NCBI GenBank assembly: GCA_022538095.1
Contig: JAKYXN010000018.1
Span: forward strand, 1 to 64,000
DNA from: Puniceicoccaceae bacterium K14
GTDB taxonomy: Bacteria > Verrucomicrobiota > Verrucomicrobiia > Opitutales > Opitutaceae
Direction: 5' to 3'
DNA: 64,000 bases
Shown here: one piece after another, positions 17,645 to 25,941 of the stretch
Numbering within the stretch: position 1 is the stretch's first letter
Layout of the letters: each line of letters starts with the position of its first letter
The notes under the pieces: generated by a model
The model's database searches: none
Seen by the model: the letters and a program-made list of their open reading frames with translations, nothing else
What the model was told of the DNA's origin: nothing
Made by a program: the position numbers and the translations under genes

Positions 17645-18358
17645 ATGACTCGAAGGGTGGTGCGGCAGCAGTTGGGCTATAGTAAAATGAAAAACGAAAT
17701 GATTGAGGCAGCTATTTTTGATATGGATGGGCTGTTAATTGACTCGGAACCCATGTGGAAGGCAGCGGAAAGCTCTGTATTCACATCATTAGGTGTTGAT
17801 TTAAATGAGGTCTTAACAGCGAAGACAGCAACGATGACGACTCGAGAGGTTGCTGAATTTTGGTACAGTCAAAGCCCATGGGCTGGCAAATCATTGGAAG
17901 CAGTTGAAGACGATGTGATAACTGAAGTTAAAAGGCAAATACTTGCCGAAGGCACGGAGATGCCAAGCGTTAGTAATACGCTTGAATTCTTCAAAGAAAG
18001 AAGAATCGCGATTGGGTTAGCAACGAATTCGCCTTTTAAGCTTATTTCGGTCGTATTCAATAAGCTTGGAATTGCTGACTATTTTGATGCGATTTCTTCA
18101 TCTGAATTCGAGGCTAGAGGAAAGCCAGCCCCTGATGTCTATGTGTCGGCAGCGAAAAAGCTGGGCAAGCCCGTTGAGGATTGTCTTGCGTTTGAGGATT
18201 CTTTTACAGGCTTATCTGCCGCTAAAGAAGCAGGGATGAAAACTGTAGTTGTGCCTTGCTTGCAGGAATTTGAAGATCCGAGATTCGATATAAGCGATCT
18301 TAAGTTAAGGTCGTTGGCCGAATTTGATGAAGATTGTTTGATGCGGTTGGGTGGCTGA
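17645..18358 (+). CDS. hxpB: HAD hydrolase, hexitol/2-deoxyglucose-6-phosphatase type
   Basis: 237-aa cytosolic HAD phosphatase. Motif I is DMDGLLIDSEPMWKAAE, motif II is ATNSPF, the motif III lysine is in GKPAPDVY, and motif IV is EDSFTGLSAAKEAGM. The cap region (LWY/FWYSQSPWAGKS) and overall layout closely follow E. coli YniC (HxpB), which dephosphorylates 2-deoxyglucose-6-P and hexitol phosphates. ATG at 17645 has AGGAAA upstream; an in-frame ATG at 17687 is an alternative. It is a lone plus-strand gene followed by a bidirectional terminator. It lies about 6 kb from the polyol operon, so hexitol-phosphate detoxification is attractive but unproven. Confidence 0.82.
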   Translation: MTRRVVRQQLGYSKMKNEMIEAAIFDMDGLLIDSEPMWKAAESSVFTSLGVDLNEVLTAKTATMTTREVAEFWYSQSPWAGKSLEAVEDDVITEVKRQILAEGTEMPSVSNTLEFFKERRIAIGLATNSPFKLISVVFNKLGIADYFDAISSSEFEARGKPAPDVYVSAAKKLGKPVEDCLAFEDSFTGLSAAKEAGMKTVVVPCLQEFEDPRFDISDLKLRSLAEFDEDCLMRLGG

Positions 18359-18374
18359 TAGCTGTACCCCAAAA

Positions 18375-18400
18375 AAACGCGTCCAGAAATGGACGCGTTT
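18375..18400. terminator. Bidirectional intrinsic terminator
   Basis: AAACGCGTCCA and TGGACGCGTTT form an 11-bp stem with a GAAA tetraloop. It is preceded by an A-run (T-run on the minus strand) and followed by TTTGCTT. It lies between the converging hxpB-like gene and the TonB receptor and should stop both. Confidence 0.85.
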
Positions 18401-18426
18401 GCTTAAAAAAGTAAATGGCAGAACTG

Positions 18427-20547
18427 TCAGAATCTGTACTTGGCCGTAACGCCGATTTGTCTTGGGTCTGCAGGGTCTTCGTAACGAGTTGGAATCCAGT
18501 CGGGTTGAGCGTTGCCGAAGTAGAAGAGTCGTTTTTGATATTCTTCGTCTAAGAGGTTCTTCGCCCAGACGGTGATCGTCCAGTTATCGTATTGGTATCC
18601 AATTTTTGCGTTAACTACGTTGTAGGAATCGCGTTGCTGATTGTTGTCCGCGCTATTGGATTCAAAATAGCTATCGCGGCCTACGAATTCGATATTGGAT
18701 AGGAAGCCGTTGTCTCCCGTGTAGTCTAGGCTAGCTGAGTAGGAGTAGCTTGGAGCGTTGGAGAGTTCACGATCAGCCCCGTCTAGTTCTGCTTCGAGAA
18801 GGCCCAGCCCAACGTTCGCTTTGAGGTTCGAGGAAATCGACCAGCTTGCTTCCGCTTCGAGGCCGAAGTGTTCTGCTCCCCCTTGGTTGGAAGTGAAATA
18901 GCGGAAGAATCCGCCTGCTCCAGCGGAGTCGCGCATTTGAGCCTCGCTGCGGTCTAAGTAGAAAACGGTAACTTTTGTAAATACCGCGTTATCTAACCAT
19001 AAACTGCGAAGCCCGATTTCATAGTTCCAAAGAGTTTCGTCACCGTAAGTTAGCGGATCACCTTCTTCAAGGAATGCTGCCACGTTTGCGCCGCCCGCTT
19101 TGTACCCGCGAGCTAATGTTGCGAAGACCATATGCTGTTCGCTCAAGTCGTGCTCGAATGTTATATTGCCGCCGAATAGAGTTCCAGACTCGCTCCCAGT
19201 TCCTGTAGGAAGGGGTGAACCGTAGTAGAGTCCGTCTGATTGCGCTTCAATCGAGTAGTACTCAGAGCGCAGGCCTATGGTGACGCGAGAGTTTTCGGAG
19301 AAGTCGTGAGCGATCTGGCCAAAGAGTGCGTAGTTTTCGCTTTCATACGTGCTGTCTGCGAGAACAGGCCACTCGTCACTGCTCCACATGTCACGGTAGT
19401 CGATGTCGCTCGATTCATCGAGGACTCCTAAATATACTCCAATGGTCCAGCGGTCCGCCCAACCGAGGGCGTCTTCTTGCACGCTGGAATCAACGCGAAA
19501 TTCTTGGGAGAATACTTCGCGTTCGCGTGCGATTTGCATGAAGCCGTCGTATGAGCGAGGATCGATGCTGTTGAGTGTTGTCCAGTCGGAGTCGTAACTG
19601 TAAAAGGAATCTGTGTCACCGAAGCTTGTGATCGTGGTGAAGTCGAAGTAGTCACCACTCGTGTACGTTCCGCGCAAGCTGCCAGCTATAGACTCTTGTT
19701 CGTCACGACCAGGCTCGTCGGAGAAGACTTCGAAGCCTGTGTTGTCCAATGACCATTCGTCGTATCCGTTATTTACATCGGCGTAAAAGAGGGTGGTGTC
19801 CCATTGCCAAGCTTCGCTGGCGTTCCAACGAAGTTTGAAACGGGTAGTGAGCTCGTCGCGTTCGTTGGTGTCGTCACGGTTTAACGTCTTGTTTTCGCGC
19901 CAGCCGTCTTGCTGCAATTGGTGCACTGATACGCGGAAAGTGAGGTCTTCCCCGCTGAGAGGCCCACTAAAGGCAAGGCCGGTGGAAAGGAGGCTGTCTT
20001 CGCCTATGGTTGTTTCGATTTGTCCGTTCCAGTATGGAGTCGGGGCAGTTGAGACGAGTTTGATTACTCCGCCGGCAGCGTTGAGACCGAAAGCGCCTGC
20101 TTGAGGACCTCGAAGGACTTCAACTTGTTGGAGGTCGAAGAGGTTTCCGATAGTTCCGATGCCGGTAAAGTCTAAGTCATCAACGACCATACGGACGGAT
20201 GAGTCGGGCGTTTCGCCTTCAAATTGGGAATTTTCACCGATTCCACGAATTTGGATGTAGCGTGGGCGGGAAGTGCCGCCTGTCCAAGTGACATTTGGGA
20301 TGGAACCGATAATATCTTCGAAGTGTAGGCTCCCATCCGCGTCGAATCGTGATTCGTCTAAAACTGTGATACTAGCTGTGGTATCCTGAAGCTCCGTTTG
20401 CCAAAGTTCACCTGTGACGATGAGGGAGGGAAGGTCTACAACCTCCGCTAAATCGTCTGATGCAACTTGTGCATATGGTTGCGTAGCAGCAGTAAGGGAA
20501 AATACTCCGAATACAGTCCATGCGTGTAAGTTGTTGGTTTTCTTCAT
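18427..20547 (-). CDS. TonB-dependent receptor, probably thiamine
   Basis: About 706-aa outer-membrane receptor. The ATG at 20547 is chosen rather than the TTG at 20559, which lies inside an upstream hairpin arm. It has a signal peptide ending near PYAQ, a TonB-box-like VDLPSLIVTGEL, a plug with RYIQIRGIGENSQF and VEVLRGPQAGAFGLNAAGG, and a barrel ending VTAKYRF. The leader carries a TPP riboswitch, so the expected ligand is thiamine or a phosphorylated derivative. It lies divergent from a PnuC-family transporter and a kinase. Receptor class is certain; the substrate rests on the riboswitch. Confidence 0.88.
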   Translation of the reverse strand: MKKTNNLHAWTVFGVFSLTAATQPYAQVASDDLAEVVDLPSLIVTGELWQTELQDTTASITVLDESRFDADGSLHFEDIIGSIPNVTWTGGTSRPRYIQIRGIGENSQFEGETPDSSVRMVVDDLDFTGIGTIGNLFDLQQVEVLRGPQAGAFGLNAAGGVIKLVSTAPTPYWNGQIETTIGEDSLLSTGLAFSGPLSGEDLTFRVSVHQLQQDGWRENKTLNRDDTNERDELTTRFKLRWNASEAWQWDTTLFYADVNNGYDEWSLDNTGFEVFSDEPGRDEQESIAGSLRGTYTSGDYFDFTTITSFGDTDSFYSYDSDWTTLNSIDPRSYDGFMQIAREREVFSQEFRVDSSVQEDALGWADRWTIGVYLGVLDESSDIDYRDMWSSDEWPVLADSTYESENYALFGQIAHDFSENSRVTIGLRSEYYSIEAQSDGLYYGSPLPTGTGSESGTLFGGNITFEHDLSEQHMVFATLARGYKAGGANVAAFLEEGDPLTYGDETLWNYEIGLRSLWLDNAVFTKVTVFYLDRSEAQMRDSAGAGGFFRYFTSNQGGAEHFGLEAEASWSISSNLKANVGLGLLEAELDGADRELSNAPSYSYSASLDYTGDNGFLSNIEFVGRDSYFESNSADNNQQRDSYNVVNAKIGYQYDNWTITVWAKNLLDEEYQKRLFYFGNAQPDWIPTRYEDPADPRQIGVTAKYRF

Positions 20548-20550
20548 TTT

Positions 20551-20579
20551 GGATCTCAATAATTAGTTGTTTGAGATCC
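20551..20579 (-). promoter_or_regulatory. Start-proximal hairpin, riboswitch expression platform
   Basis: Read on the minus strand, GGATCTCAA and TTGAGATCC (20571-20579 and 20551-20559) form a perfect 9-bp stem with an 11-nt loop that ends three bases before the ATG. It contains the only purine-rich segment (GAGA) able to act as a ribosome site, so it could block initiation when thiamine pyrophosphate is bound upstream. Confidence 0.55.
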
Positions 20580-20629
20580 GGTGAATAGCGAAGAAAAGCG
20601 AAGCGAACCAGGTAACTAGAGCGGCTTCG

Positions 20630-20746
20630 TTCCTTTTCCTACGCCGGTGTCAACCGGATCAGGTTCTAAGGGACCGCTACTGCGCTGCTCGGTTTTTCGA
20701 ACAGCGGGGAAGCATCTCAGACCCATTCCAGGTCGCCCCTAAGGAT
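20630..20746 (-). ncRNA. TPP (thiamine pyrophosphate) riboswitch
   Basis: On the minus strand the leader contains the conserved THI-box elements in order: TTAGGGGCGACC, GGGTCTGAGATGC, a variable stem-loop (GCTGTTCG...CGAGCAGC), CCCTTAGAACCTGATCCGG and CACCGGCGTAGGAAAAGGAA. CTGAGA and ACCTGATC are the pyrimidine- and pyrophosphate-sensing core, and the ATCCTT/AAGGAA ends can form P1. It precedes the TonB receptor and should shut it off when TPP is abundant. The divergent transporter gene has no such element. Confidence 0.95.
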
Positions 20747-20865
20747 GGGTGAAGGGGGTTAAAGCCGAATTTGGAATTGTCAACCTCTTGTGAGGTGCAA
20801 TTTTGCTTAGGGTCATTTCGGGGATGGACAGATGATGGCAAATTCTTTTTCGAATAGCGTGTCTT

Positions 20866-21477
20866 ATGGAAACAATCCTAAACCAGATTCAGCAAACGAC
20901 ATTGGTCGAATGGCTCGGCACTGCAACTGGACTCATTGGAGTCTACCTTAGTATTAAGGAAAAGGCGGCGGCGTGGCCAATGTTCATTTTTTGCTATGGT
21001 CTGTACGCATACCTAAGCTATGCGGCTTCGTTGAATGCCGCGTTGGTGTTGAATGCGTGTTTTATTCCGATTTCGGTTTACGGGTGGTGGCAGTGGTCAA
21101 AGGCGGCTAAGGGTGAGCAAGAAAGCGATTCTGGCGAAGGTAGCTTAATGATCGCCCGGATGAGCTCTAAGGAAATTCGTGTTTCTTTTTGTATTGTTAT
21201 TTTTGGTACAGGTGTCATCGGGCTAGCCCTTTCTCATTTTGCGGGAGGCGCGATGCCGTATCTCGATGCGTTTGCCACGATGTGTTCGTTTACGGGGCAA
21301 TGGTGGCTTACTCGGAAACGTTTGGAAAACTGGCTTTTTTGGTTGGCTGCCGATTTTGCATTTATTTACCTTTGGGGTGCCCAAGGGTATTGGGTTTCTG
21401 TGTTGATGTTCAGTGTATTCATTTGGTTGGCAACAACGGGATATTTGAGTTGGAAAAAGGAGCTAGCGAAAGCTTGA
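20866..21477 (+). CDS. PnuC-family vitamin transporter (PnuT-like)
   Basis: 203-aa inner-membrane protein with about seven hydrophobic helices. The PnuC signature is present: WLGTATGLIGVYLSIKEK (15-32), PMFIFCYGLYAYLSY (about 35-49), FIPISVYGWWQW (about 64-75) and TGQWWLTRKRLENWLFWLAADFAFIYLW (in two parts, about 143-170). PnuC proteins carry nicotinamide riboside, PnuT relatives thiamine. The divergent thiamine-type receptor under TPP control argues for PnuT; the downstream NadR-like kinase could argue for nicotinamide riboside. Its stop overlaps the start of that kinase, so trapping by phosphorylation is the likely mechanism. Confidence 0.85.
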   Translation: METILNQIQQTTLVEWLGTATGLIGVYLSIKEKAAAWPMFIFCYGLYAYLSYAASLNAALVLNACFIPISVYGWWQWSKAAKGEQESDSGEGSLMIARMSSKEIRVSFCIVIFGTGVIGLALSHFAGGAMPYLDAFATMCSFTGQWWLTRKRLENWLFWLAADFAFIYLWGAQGYWVSVLMFSVFIWLATTGYLSWKKELAKA

Positions 21478-22001
21478 AGTCTGGGAATTCAGAGGTAAAG
21501 CGTGTTGTGTTTATCGGTGCGGAATGCACAGGTAAGAGCACTATCGCCAGAGCGATTGCAACTCGTTTGGGGGAACCTTGTTCTACCGAGTATGTGCGCC
21601 ACTATGTCGATCAATTGGATCGACCGCTTATTCAAGATGATTTGGATCCGATTGCTCGTGGTCAGTTAAGCTTAGAAGATGAAGCGTTTTCTGAAGCGTC
21701 TCACTATGTGATTCACGACACCAATATACTTTCTTCAATACTGTACGCAGAGCATTATTTCTCAACCCATATCGATTGGGTGGATGATACGTTTAGTAAA
21801 CGACTTTATGATACCTACTTCCTGTGCCAGCCGGATATGCTTTGGGTGGCTGATCCAGGGCAACGAGAAGGTCCTCGAGAACGAGAGGAAATGCAAAAAC
21901 GGTTTGAAGAGATATTGAATCGATATGAGATTCAGTATGAATCGCTTGGTGGGAGCGTAGAGCAGCGTCTAGAAACCGTGGTTCGTTGTTTGAGGGGTTG
22001 A
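21474..22001 (+). CDS. NadR-like P-loop kinase, coupled to transporter
   Basis: 175 aa from a TTG start at 21474, which overlaps the transporter stop (TTGA) and is preceded by AAGGAG at a suitable distance. No nearer ATG fits. A P-loop GAECTGKST lies at the N-terminus, followed by STEYVRHYVDQL, and the C-terminal half keeps the NadR ribosylnicotinamide-kinase layout (WVADPGQREGPREREEMQKRF in two parts). The adenylyltransferase and DNA-binding parts of NadR are absent. Substrate is nicotinamide riboside by homology or thiamine by context: a PnuT partner would need thiamine phosphorylation. The thiamine-kinase reading is inference. Confidence 0.78.
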   Translation: MKSGNSEVKRVVFIGAECTGKSTIARAIATRLGEPCSTEYVRHYVDQLDRPLIQDDLDPIARGQLSLEDEAFSEASHYVIHDTNILSSILYAEHYFSTHIDWVDDTFSKRLYDTYFLCQPDMLWVADPGQREGPREREEMQKRFEEILNRYEIQYESLGGSVEQRLETVVRCLRG

Positions 22002-22060
22002 GATAATTTTACAGTAACAGCGTTTCGGCTAGCCGAGGTCCGCGGGTTGCCGCTTATCGT

Positions 22061-22717
22061 TTAGTCGCTTAGGATTACTTTTCGTGACCACTGGGATGGA
22101 TTGCTACGCTTGTCCCTTAGGGCTCCTGGTGAGCTTTGTTCAAAATCTACATTTCGAGGAAATAGAAAAATGGATCCCAGCAGCTGTTCGCACTTACTTA
22201 TTCCGAGGTATTCAAATATTTCGGGGGTTCGTAGAGCTCCTCCACTGGACCAGTAATTGGGTATTTCACGTGAGGTGGCAGCGAGCAGCATATTTTGAAT
22301 CGCAGCGGATGCGGCGGCGATATTTTCTACATTTCCGAGAGTAGGTGCGAATGCTTGTCCCGAAATCGCAGATGCGTCAGGCGTTGGGAGCCAGGTAAAT
22401 TGTATTAGAAACGAAGATACTGCTAGCATCTTAGGGATTTTCGTTTTGTCGCCTAATTGCAAAAGATGTTCACGCAAATGTCGACACTGTGCGGCGTCTA
22501 AGATGTAGCAGCGCCAGGGTTCAACTCCACTGAGGTCGGTAGATTTGTGGGAACTATGGGCGGGTTTGTGGAAGGGGGCCCATGCGGCGGCTGAAATAAG
22601 CTCATCGATAGGCAAATCGTCTTGATCGATGGGGAGAGGTGTCTCTGAAAGAGTTTTAAGAGTTTTTCGATCGCGGATTACTTGGTCTATCGTTCGTGGT
22701 TCGCTAGAATCGGTCAT
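22061..22717 (-). CDS. Nitroreductase family protein
   Basis: 218-aa cytosolic flavoprotein. The N-terminal IDQVIRDRKTLKTLS matches the FMN-phosphate-binding Arg region of nitroreductases (usually RRSxR; here RDRKT). AAAWAPFHKPAHS replaces the usual AAxxAPSxxNxQPW, and the C-terminal GIS-LGSIFLFPR region follows. It probably transfers hydride from NAD(P)H to quinones or nitro compounds. It stands alone, converging on the kinase gene 59 nt away; the terminator upstream belongs to the porin transcript. Substrate unknown. Confidence 0.8.
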   Translation of the reverse strand: MTDSSEPRTIDQVIRDRKTLKTLSETPLPIDQDDLPIDELISAAAWAPFHKPAHSSHKSTDLSGVEPWRCYILDAAQCRHLREHLLQLGDKTKIPKMLAVSSFLIQFTWLPTPDASAISGQAFAPTLGNVENIAAASAAIQNMLLAATSREIPNYWSSGGALRTPEIFEYLGISKCEQLLGSIFLFPRNVDFEQSSPGALRDKRSNPSQWSRKVILSD

Positions 22718-22780
22718 GGCGATTTTCTAGTTGGGTGAGGTCCTGGACTGCAACTAGATTAATCCAACTTAAAACGAAAT

Positions 22781-22809
22781 GAGGCACTCGGTCTCCCTCC
22801 GAGTGCCTC
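22781..22809 (-). terminator. Intrinsic terminator after porin gene
   Basis: GAGGCACTCGG and CCGAGTGCCTC form a perfect 11-bp stem with a 7-nt loop. On the minus strand it is followed by ATTTCGTTTT. It lies about 80 nt after the porin stop and should end the polyol operon transcript. Confidence 0.8.
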
Positions 22810-22887
22810 GCTACCCTAACTATCTTGCGATAAGAAATAGTTTCGAAAACTGGACCGTATCAGTAAGGATACGACAGTGATTTTGGT

Positions 22888-24246
22888 TTAGAATTTTACT
22901 GAAAGTTCTGAGGTGAAGCCGTCAAAGCCTCTGCCTATTTGGCCGCCTGAATTCGCTCCTTCGTCTTGGTCGACGTACTCAAATTTCAAGAGTGTTTTAT
23001 CATTGATCCAATAACCTGCACCGACTTGAAGGCGTTCTGCTGAGTTATCAGGCTGAGAGATTAAGTCAGACGTGTTTTCAGCTTCAGCGTAACGAGCGGC
23101 TACGAAAAACTTATCAGAAAGGTACTGAGAAGCTTCGAGTATCCAGTATTCAACAGAAGAATCTGCTCTAATGACACTGGCTGAATCGAAGGTTGTCCCT
23201 GTAGCGTCTGCCACTCCGTTTTCATCGCCGAAGTATGTGATGCCTGCTACAGCGTTACCTTCAGTATCCGCGAATGTGTAGTCGTCTGTGGATTCGCCGA
23301 TCATGAAAATGATGCTGGTCTTTGAGGTCGGCTGATACGCCAAATTCAACTGTAGGATGGACTGGTCGAGACCTGGTAACGCTCCAATATGGGTATCGCG
23401 CTCGCTAGAACCTGAGGCAGAGAAGTTGTAATTCTCGCCATCACCAAAACGGTAGTTGGTAGTGGTGACGCCTGCCATGCTCGCGATGCCATCGACGAAG
23501 CGTAATTGATCGCCTTGATTTGCTTGGAACATATTCAGGCCTGCCTTGAATCCGCCTGCGAATTCGAGCGTACCTTGAAGGCGGAAATTATAGCCACGGT
23601 CCTCTTGGAAGGCTTCGCCAAAACTTGAAGTAGTCATGTGACCGGCTACACTGTAGCCAGTTATCGGACCGTCTTCATAGGATTTGTTGTAGCTCAATTG
23701 GATACCATTTTCCGCGGTTGCGTAGTCAATCATACCATTGCCAATTAGGGCATTGCCTTGATTATCGGCTCCGTCTTGGAATCCTTTGAATTGGAAAGGA
23801 GCGGCTCCGATATTTCCTACGCGAAGGACCAAGTCAGCGTCTTCCTGCTCGGACCCAGTGAGACCAAAGAGATCAAACTCGATACCTGCGAAGTCTTGGT
23901 GGAATGCGAAGTCACGATCCCCGTTGTTTCCGAAGTCGTTGGGTTCCTCCGCGATGTCGACGTCTGCCGTAATGTGTTCAGTAATATGGAATTTGAACTG
24001 TAGGTTAAGTCTCAGGCGACCAAAACCGTCGGACTGCTCTTCGTCTGCTGGGCGGAATGCACCGTCTTTTGCTTGAATGGACTGGTAGTTTTGCAGAGCT
24101 AGGAAGTTAAGCTCTACCCGGCCATCTAGCCATTCATTGATATCGTTTGCTTGAACGTGCATGGGTGCTGCGGCGGCGATAGCTGCCGCCAAGGCCCCTG
24201 CGTATATTCTCTTGGACTTACTACTGTTAGTTTTGAGTGTAGTCAT
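22888..24246 (-). CDS. Outer-membrane porin-like beta-barrel
   Basis: 452-aa exported beta-barrel: a signal peptide with an Ala-rich core (YAGALAAAIAAAAPMHVQA), acidic and aromatic amphipathic strands throughout (for example FGRLRLNLQFKFHITEHITADVDIAEEP, in two strands), and a C-terminal SELSVKF as required for BAM-dependent insertion. It resembles carbohydrate or general porins without a TonB plug. It lies 141 nt after the mannitol-dehydrogenase-type gene on the same strand and before a strong terminator, so it is probably the last gene of the polyol operon and lets the substrate cross the outer membrane. A palindrome in the gap could allow separate regulation. Confidence 0.75.
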   Translation of the reverse strand: MTTLKTNSSKSKRIYAGALAAAIAAAAPMHVQANDINEWLDGRVELNFLALQNYQSIQAKDGAFRPADEEQSDGFGRLRLNLQFKFHITEHITADVDIAEEPNDFGNNGDRDFAFHQDFAGIEFDLFGLTGSEQEDADLVLRVGNIGAAPFQFKGFQDGADNQGNALIGNGMIDYATAENGIQLSYNKSYEDGPITGYSVAGHMTTSSFGEAFQEDRGYNFRLQGTLEFAGGFKAGLNMFQANQGDQLRFVDGIASMAGVTTTNYRFGDGENYNFSASGSSERDTHIGALPGLDQSILQLNLAYQPTSKTSIIFMIGESTDDYTFADTEGNAVAGITYFGDENGVADATGTTFDSASVIRADSSVEYWILEASQYLSDKFFVAARYAEAENTSDLISQPDNSAERLQVGAGYWINDKTLLKFEYVDQDEGANSGGQIGRGFDGFTSELSVKF

Positions 24247-24338
24247 TTTTCAATTTATTTGGGTTATTTGTATTCGTTTAGTGCTTGTTGGATTTTCGAT
24301 CAGATATTTTTGATTCGAAAGATGGGGGGAGCGCTGCA

Positions 24339-24352
24339 CCTGTATTTACAGG
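24339..24352. promoter_or_regulatory. Palindrome between dehydrogenase and porin genes
   Basis: CCTGTATTTACAGG is a 6-bp inverted repeat with a 2-nt centre in the 141-nt gap upstream of the porin start. It may be an operator or a small processing hairpin; no family consensus was recognised. Confidence 0.25.
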
Positions 24353-24387
24353 CGTTTTGGATAGTTAGTAAGGTTTGTAAATTTGGA

Positions 24388-25938
24388 CTAATCTCGACCG
24401 AATAGGACCGTTTGCATTTGGTGAGCGACGTCTGGGGTTTCGTAGAGCTCGGTAGTCATTCGCGTGTATTCATCTGTGAACACCTTATTGTCGATAAGAT
24501 CTCCAAAGATAGGTTTTAGCTTCAGGAATGAAAGTGCGTCGGTCGAGGTTCCTGCTGCCGCCAAATGCAGCTCCTCTTTCATGTCGTCGACTATTTCCAA
24601 TTTTTTTCCTAAACGATTTGTGGCTTTATCCGAGTAGTAACACCATGCGGCGATAACAAGAGTCGCGTATCCGATGCTGCCGCCTTTCTCGAGGTTTTCC
24701 TTGATGGTGGGGATTAAGAATTTTGGTAGTTTGGCTGAGCTTTCCAAACAGATGCGCACAAGGTTATCCTTAATATTTGGATTTCCAAAGCGCTCTATTA
24801 AAGAGTCTTTGTATTCATCGAGTTCGATTCCTTCGACTGGCTCCAAAATGGGAGTGGCTTCAAAATCCATGAACCGACGTAAATAAGTGGCGAAAAGAGG
24901 ATCTTGCATACATTCGTCAATTGACTCATGCCCCTGCAAGGATCCGAGTAGTCCGAGAACTGAATGCCCTGCGTTTAGCAAGCGAATTTTCATTTTCTCG
25001 TAAGGTGTGACGTCAGGCACGAATTGGGCACCGACAGCTTCCCACTGTGGTCTACCGTTCGGAAATTTGTCTTCGATGACCCATTGGGAAAATGGTTCGG
25101 AGGTAACCGGCCATTTATCTTTGAGTCCTGCCTCGTTTCTAAGGGTCTCAATGTCGATAATTGTAGTAACCGGTGTGATACGATCTACCATAGCATTCGG
25201 GAACCTAACCTCATTTTCAATCCATTTGGCGAGTTCGGCGTCTTGTTTTTGAGTGAACGCCATTAGCACCTTCCGAGTCATATCGCCATTGTGCTGAATA
25301 TTATCGCACGATTGGATGGTGAAAGCGGGAAGGCCGCTTGCTCTACGTTTTCTTAATGCCTCGGTAAGGTACCCGAAAACGGTAATTGGATTATTTGGAT
25401 TTTTGAGGTCGTGTTGGACCTCGGGATTGCTGAAATCAAATCTACCAGTGGCCTGGTTGAAGTTATATCCTCCTTCAGTAATAGTGAGAGATACTATTTT
25501 GGTAGTCTCACTTGCCATCTTATTGGTGACAGCGGCAGGATCATCGGAACCGAGCATGAAATCGATGAGTGATCCGATTACTCGGTTTTCGATACGCCCA
25601 TCGGCATGCTTGACGATGAGCGTATAGAGATAGTCTTGTTTTTTTAATACATCTGCGATTTTCCGATCGGCATCCCGGAGTCCGACACCACAGATTGCCC
25701 AATCGGTTGTGCCGGTTTTTGCGAGTAATTCGTCCGTGTAGTAGGCTTGGTGGGAGCGATGAAATCCTCCGACGCCGATGTGTACAATGCCTGCTGTCAG
25801 TATGCTCCGGTCATAGCTTGGTCGAACAATCGAATCTGGAAGTAACGAGAGGTTCTCTTGTTTCAAGCGGATAAGTTTATCCTTATGTTGATCCTGTTGC
25901 ATCGAATGTTCGGTTATAGCTATTTCCGGCAGTGACAT
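24388..25938 (-). CDS. Mannitol 2-dehydrogenase family polyol dehydrogenase
   Basis: 516-aa long-chain polyol dehydrogenase. The nucleotide-binding turn is HIGVGGFHRSHQAYYTDEL (about 53-71). The catalytic pattern Lys317-x4-Asn322-x2-His325 in KIRLLNAGHS matches the Lys/Asn/His triad of Pseudomonas fluorescens mannitol 2-dehydrogenase. The reaction is polyol + NAD+ to ketose (mannitol to fructose) or, in related enzymes, fructuronate/tagaturonate reduction. The fructokinase in the same operon supports a fructose product, so mannitol, sorbitol or arabitol uptake is likelier than uronate metabolism. It starts 3 nt after the permease stop. Confidence 0.9.
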   Translation of the reverse strand: MSLPEIAITEHSMQQDQHKDKLIRLKQENLSLLPDSIVRPSYDRSILTAGIVHIGVGGFHRSHQAYYTDELLAKTGTTDWAICGVGLRDADRKIADVLKKQDYLYTLIVKHADGRIENRVIGSLIDFMLGSDDPAAVTNKMASETTKIVSLTITEGGYNFNQATGRFDFSNPEVQHDLKNPNNPITVFGYLTEALRKRRASGLPAFTIQSCDNIQHNGDMTRKVLMAFTQKQDAELAKWIENEVRFPNAMVDRITPVTTIIDIETLRNEAGLKDKWPVTSEPFSQWVIEDKFPNGRPQWEAVGAQFVPDVTPYEKMKIRLLNAGHSVLGLLGSLQGHESIDECMQDPLFATYLRRFMDFEATPILEPVEGIELDEYKDSLIERFGNPNIKDNLVRICLESSAKLPKFLIPTIKENLEKGGSIGYATLVIAAWCYYSDKATNRLGKKLEIVDDMKEELHLAAAGTSTDALSFLKLKPIFGDLIDNKVFTDEYTRMTTELYETPDVAHQMQTVLFGRD

Positions 25939-25941
25939 CGT

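Noticed and set aside
24388-25938. Fructuronate reductase for uronate metabolism
   Set aside because: Operon has fructokinase and no uronate isomerase or KDG genes, so a polyol role fits better.
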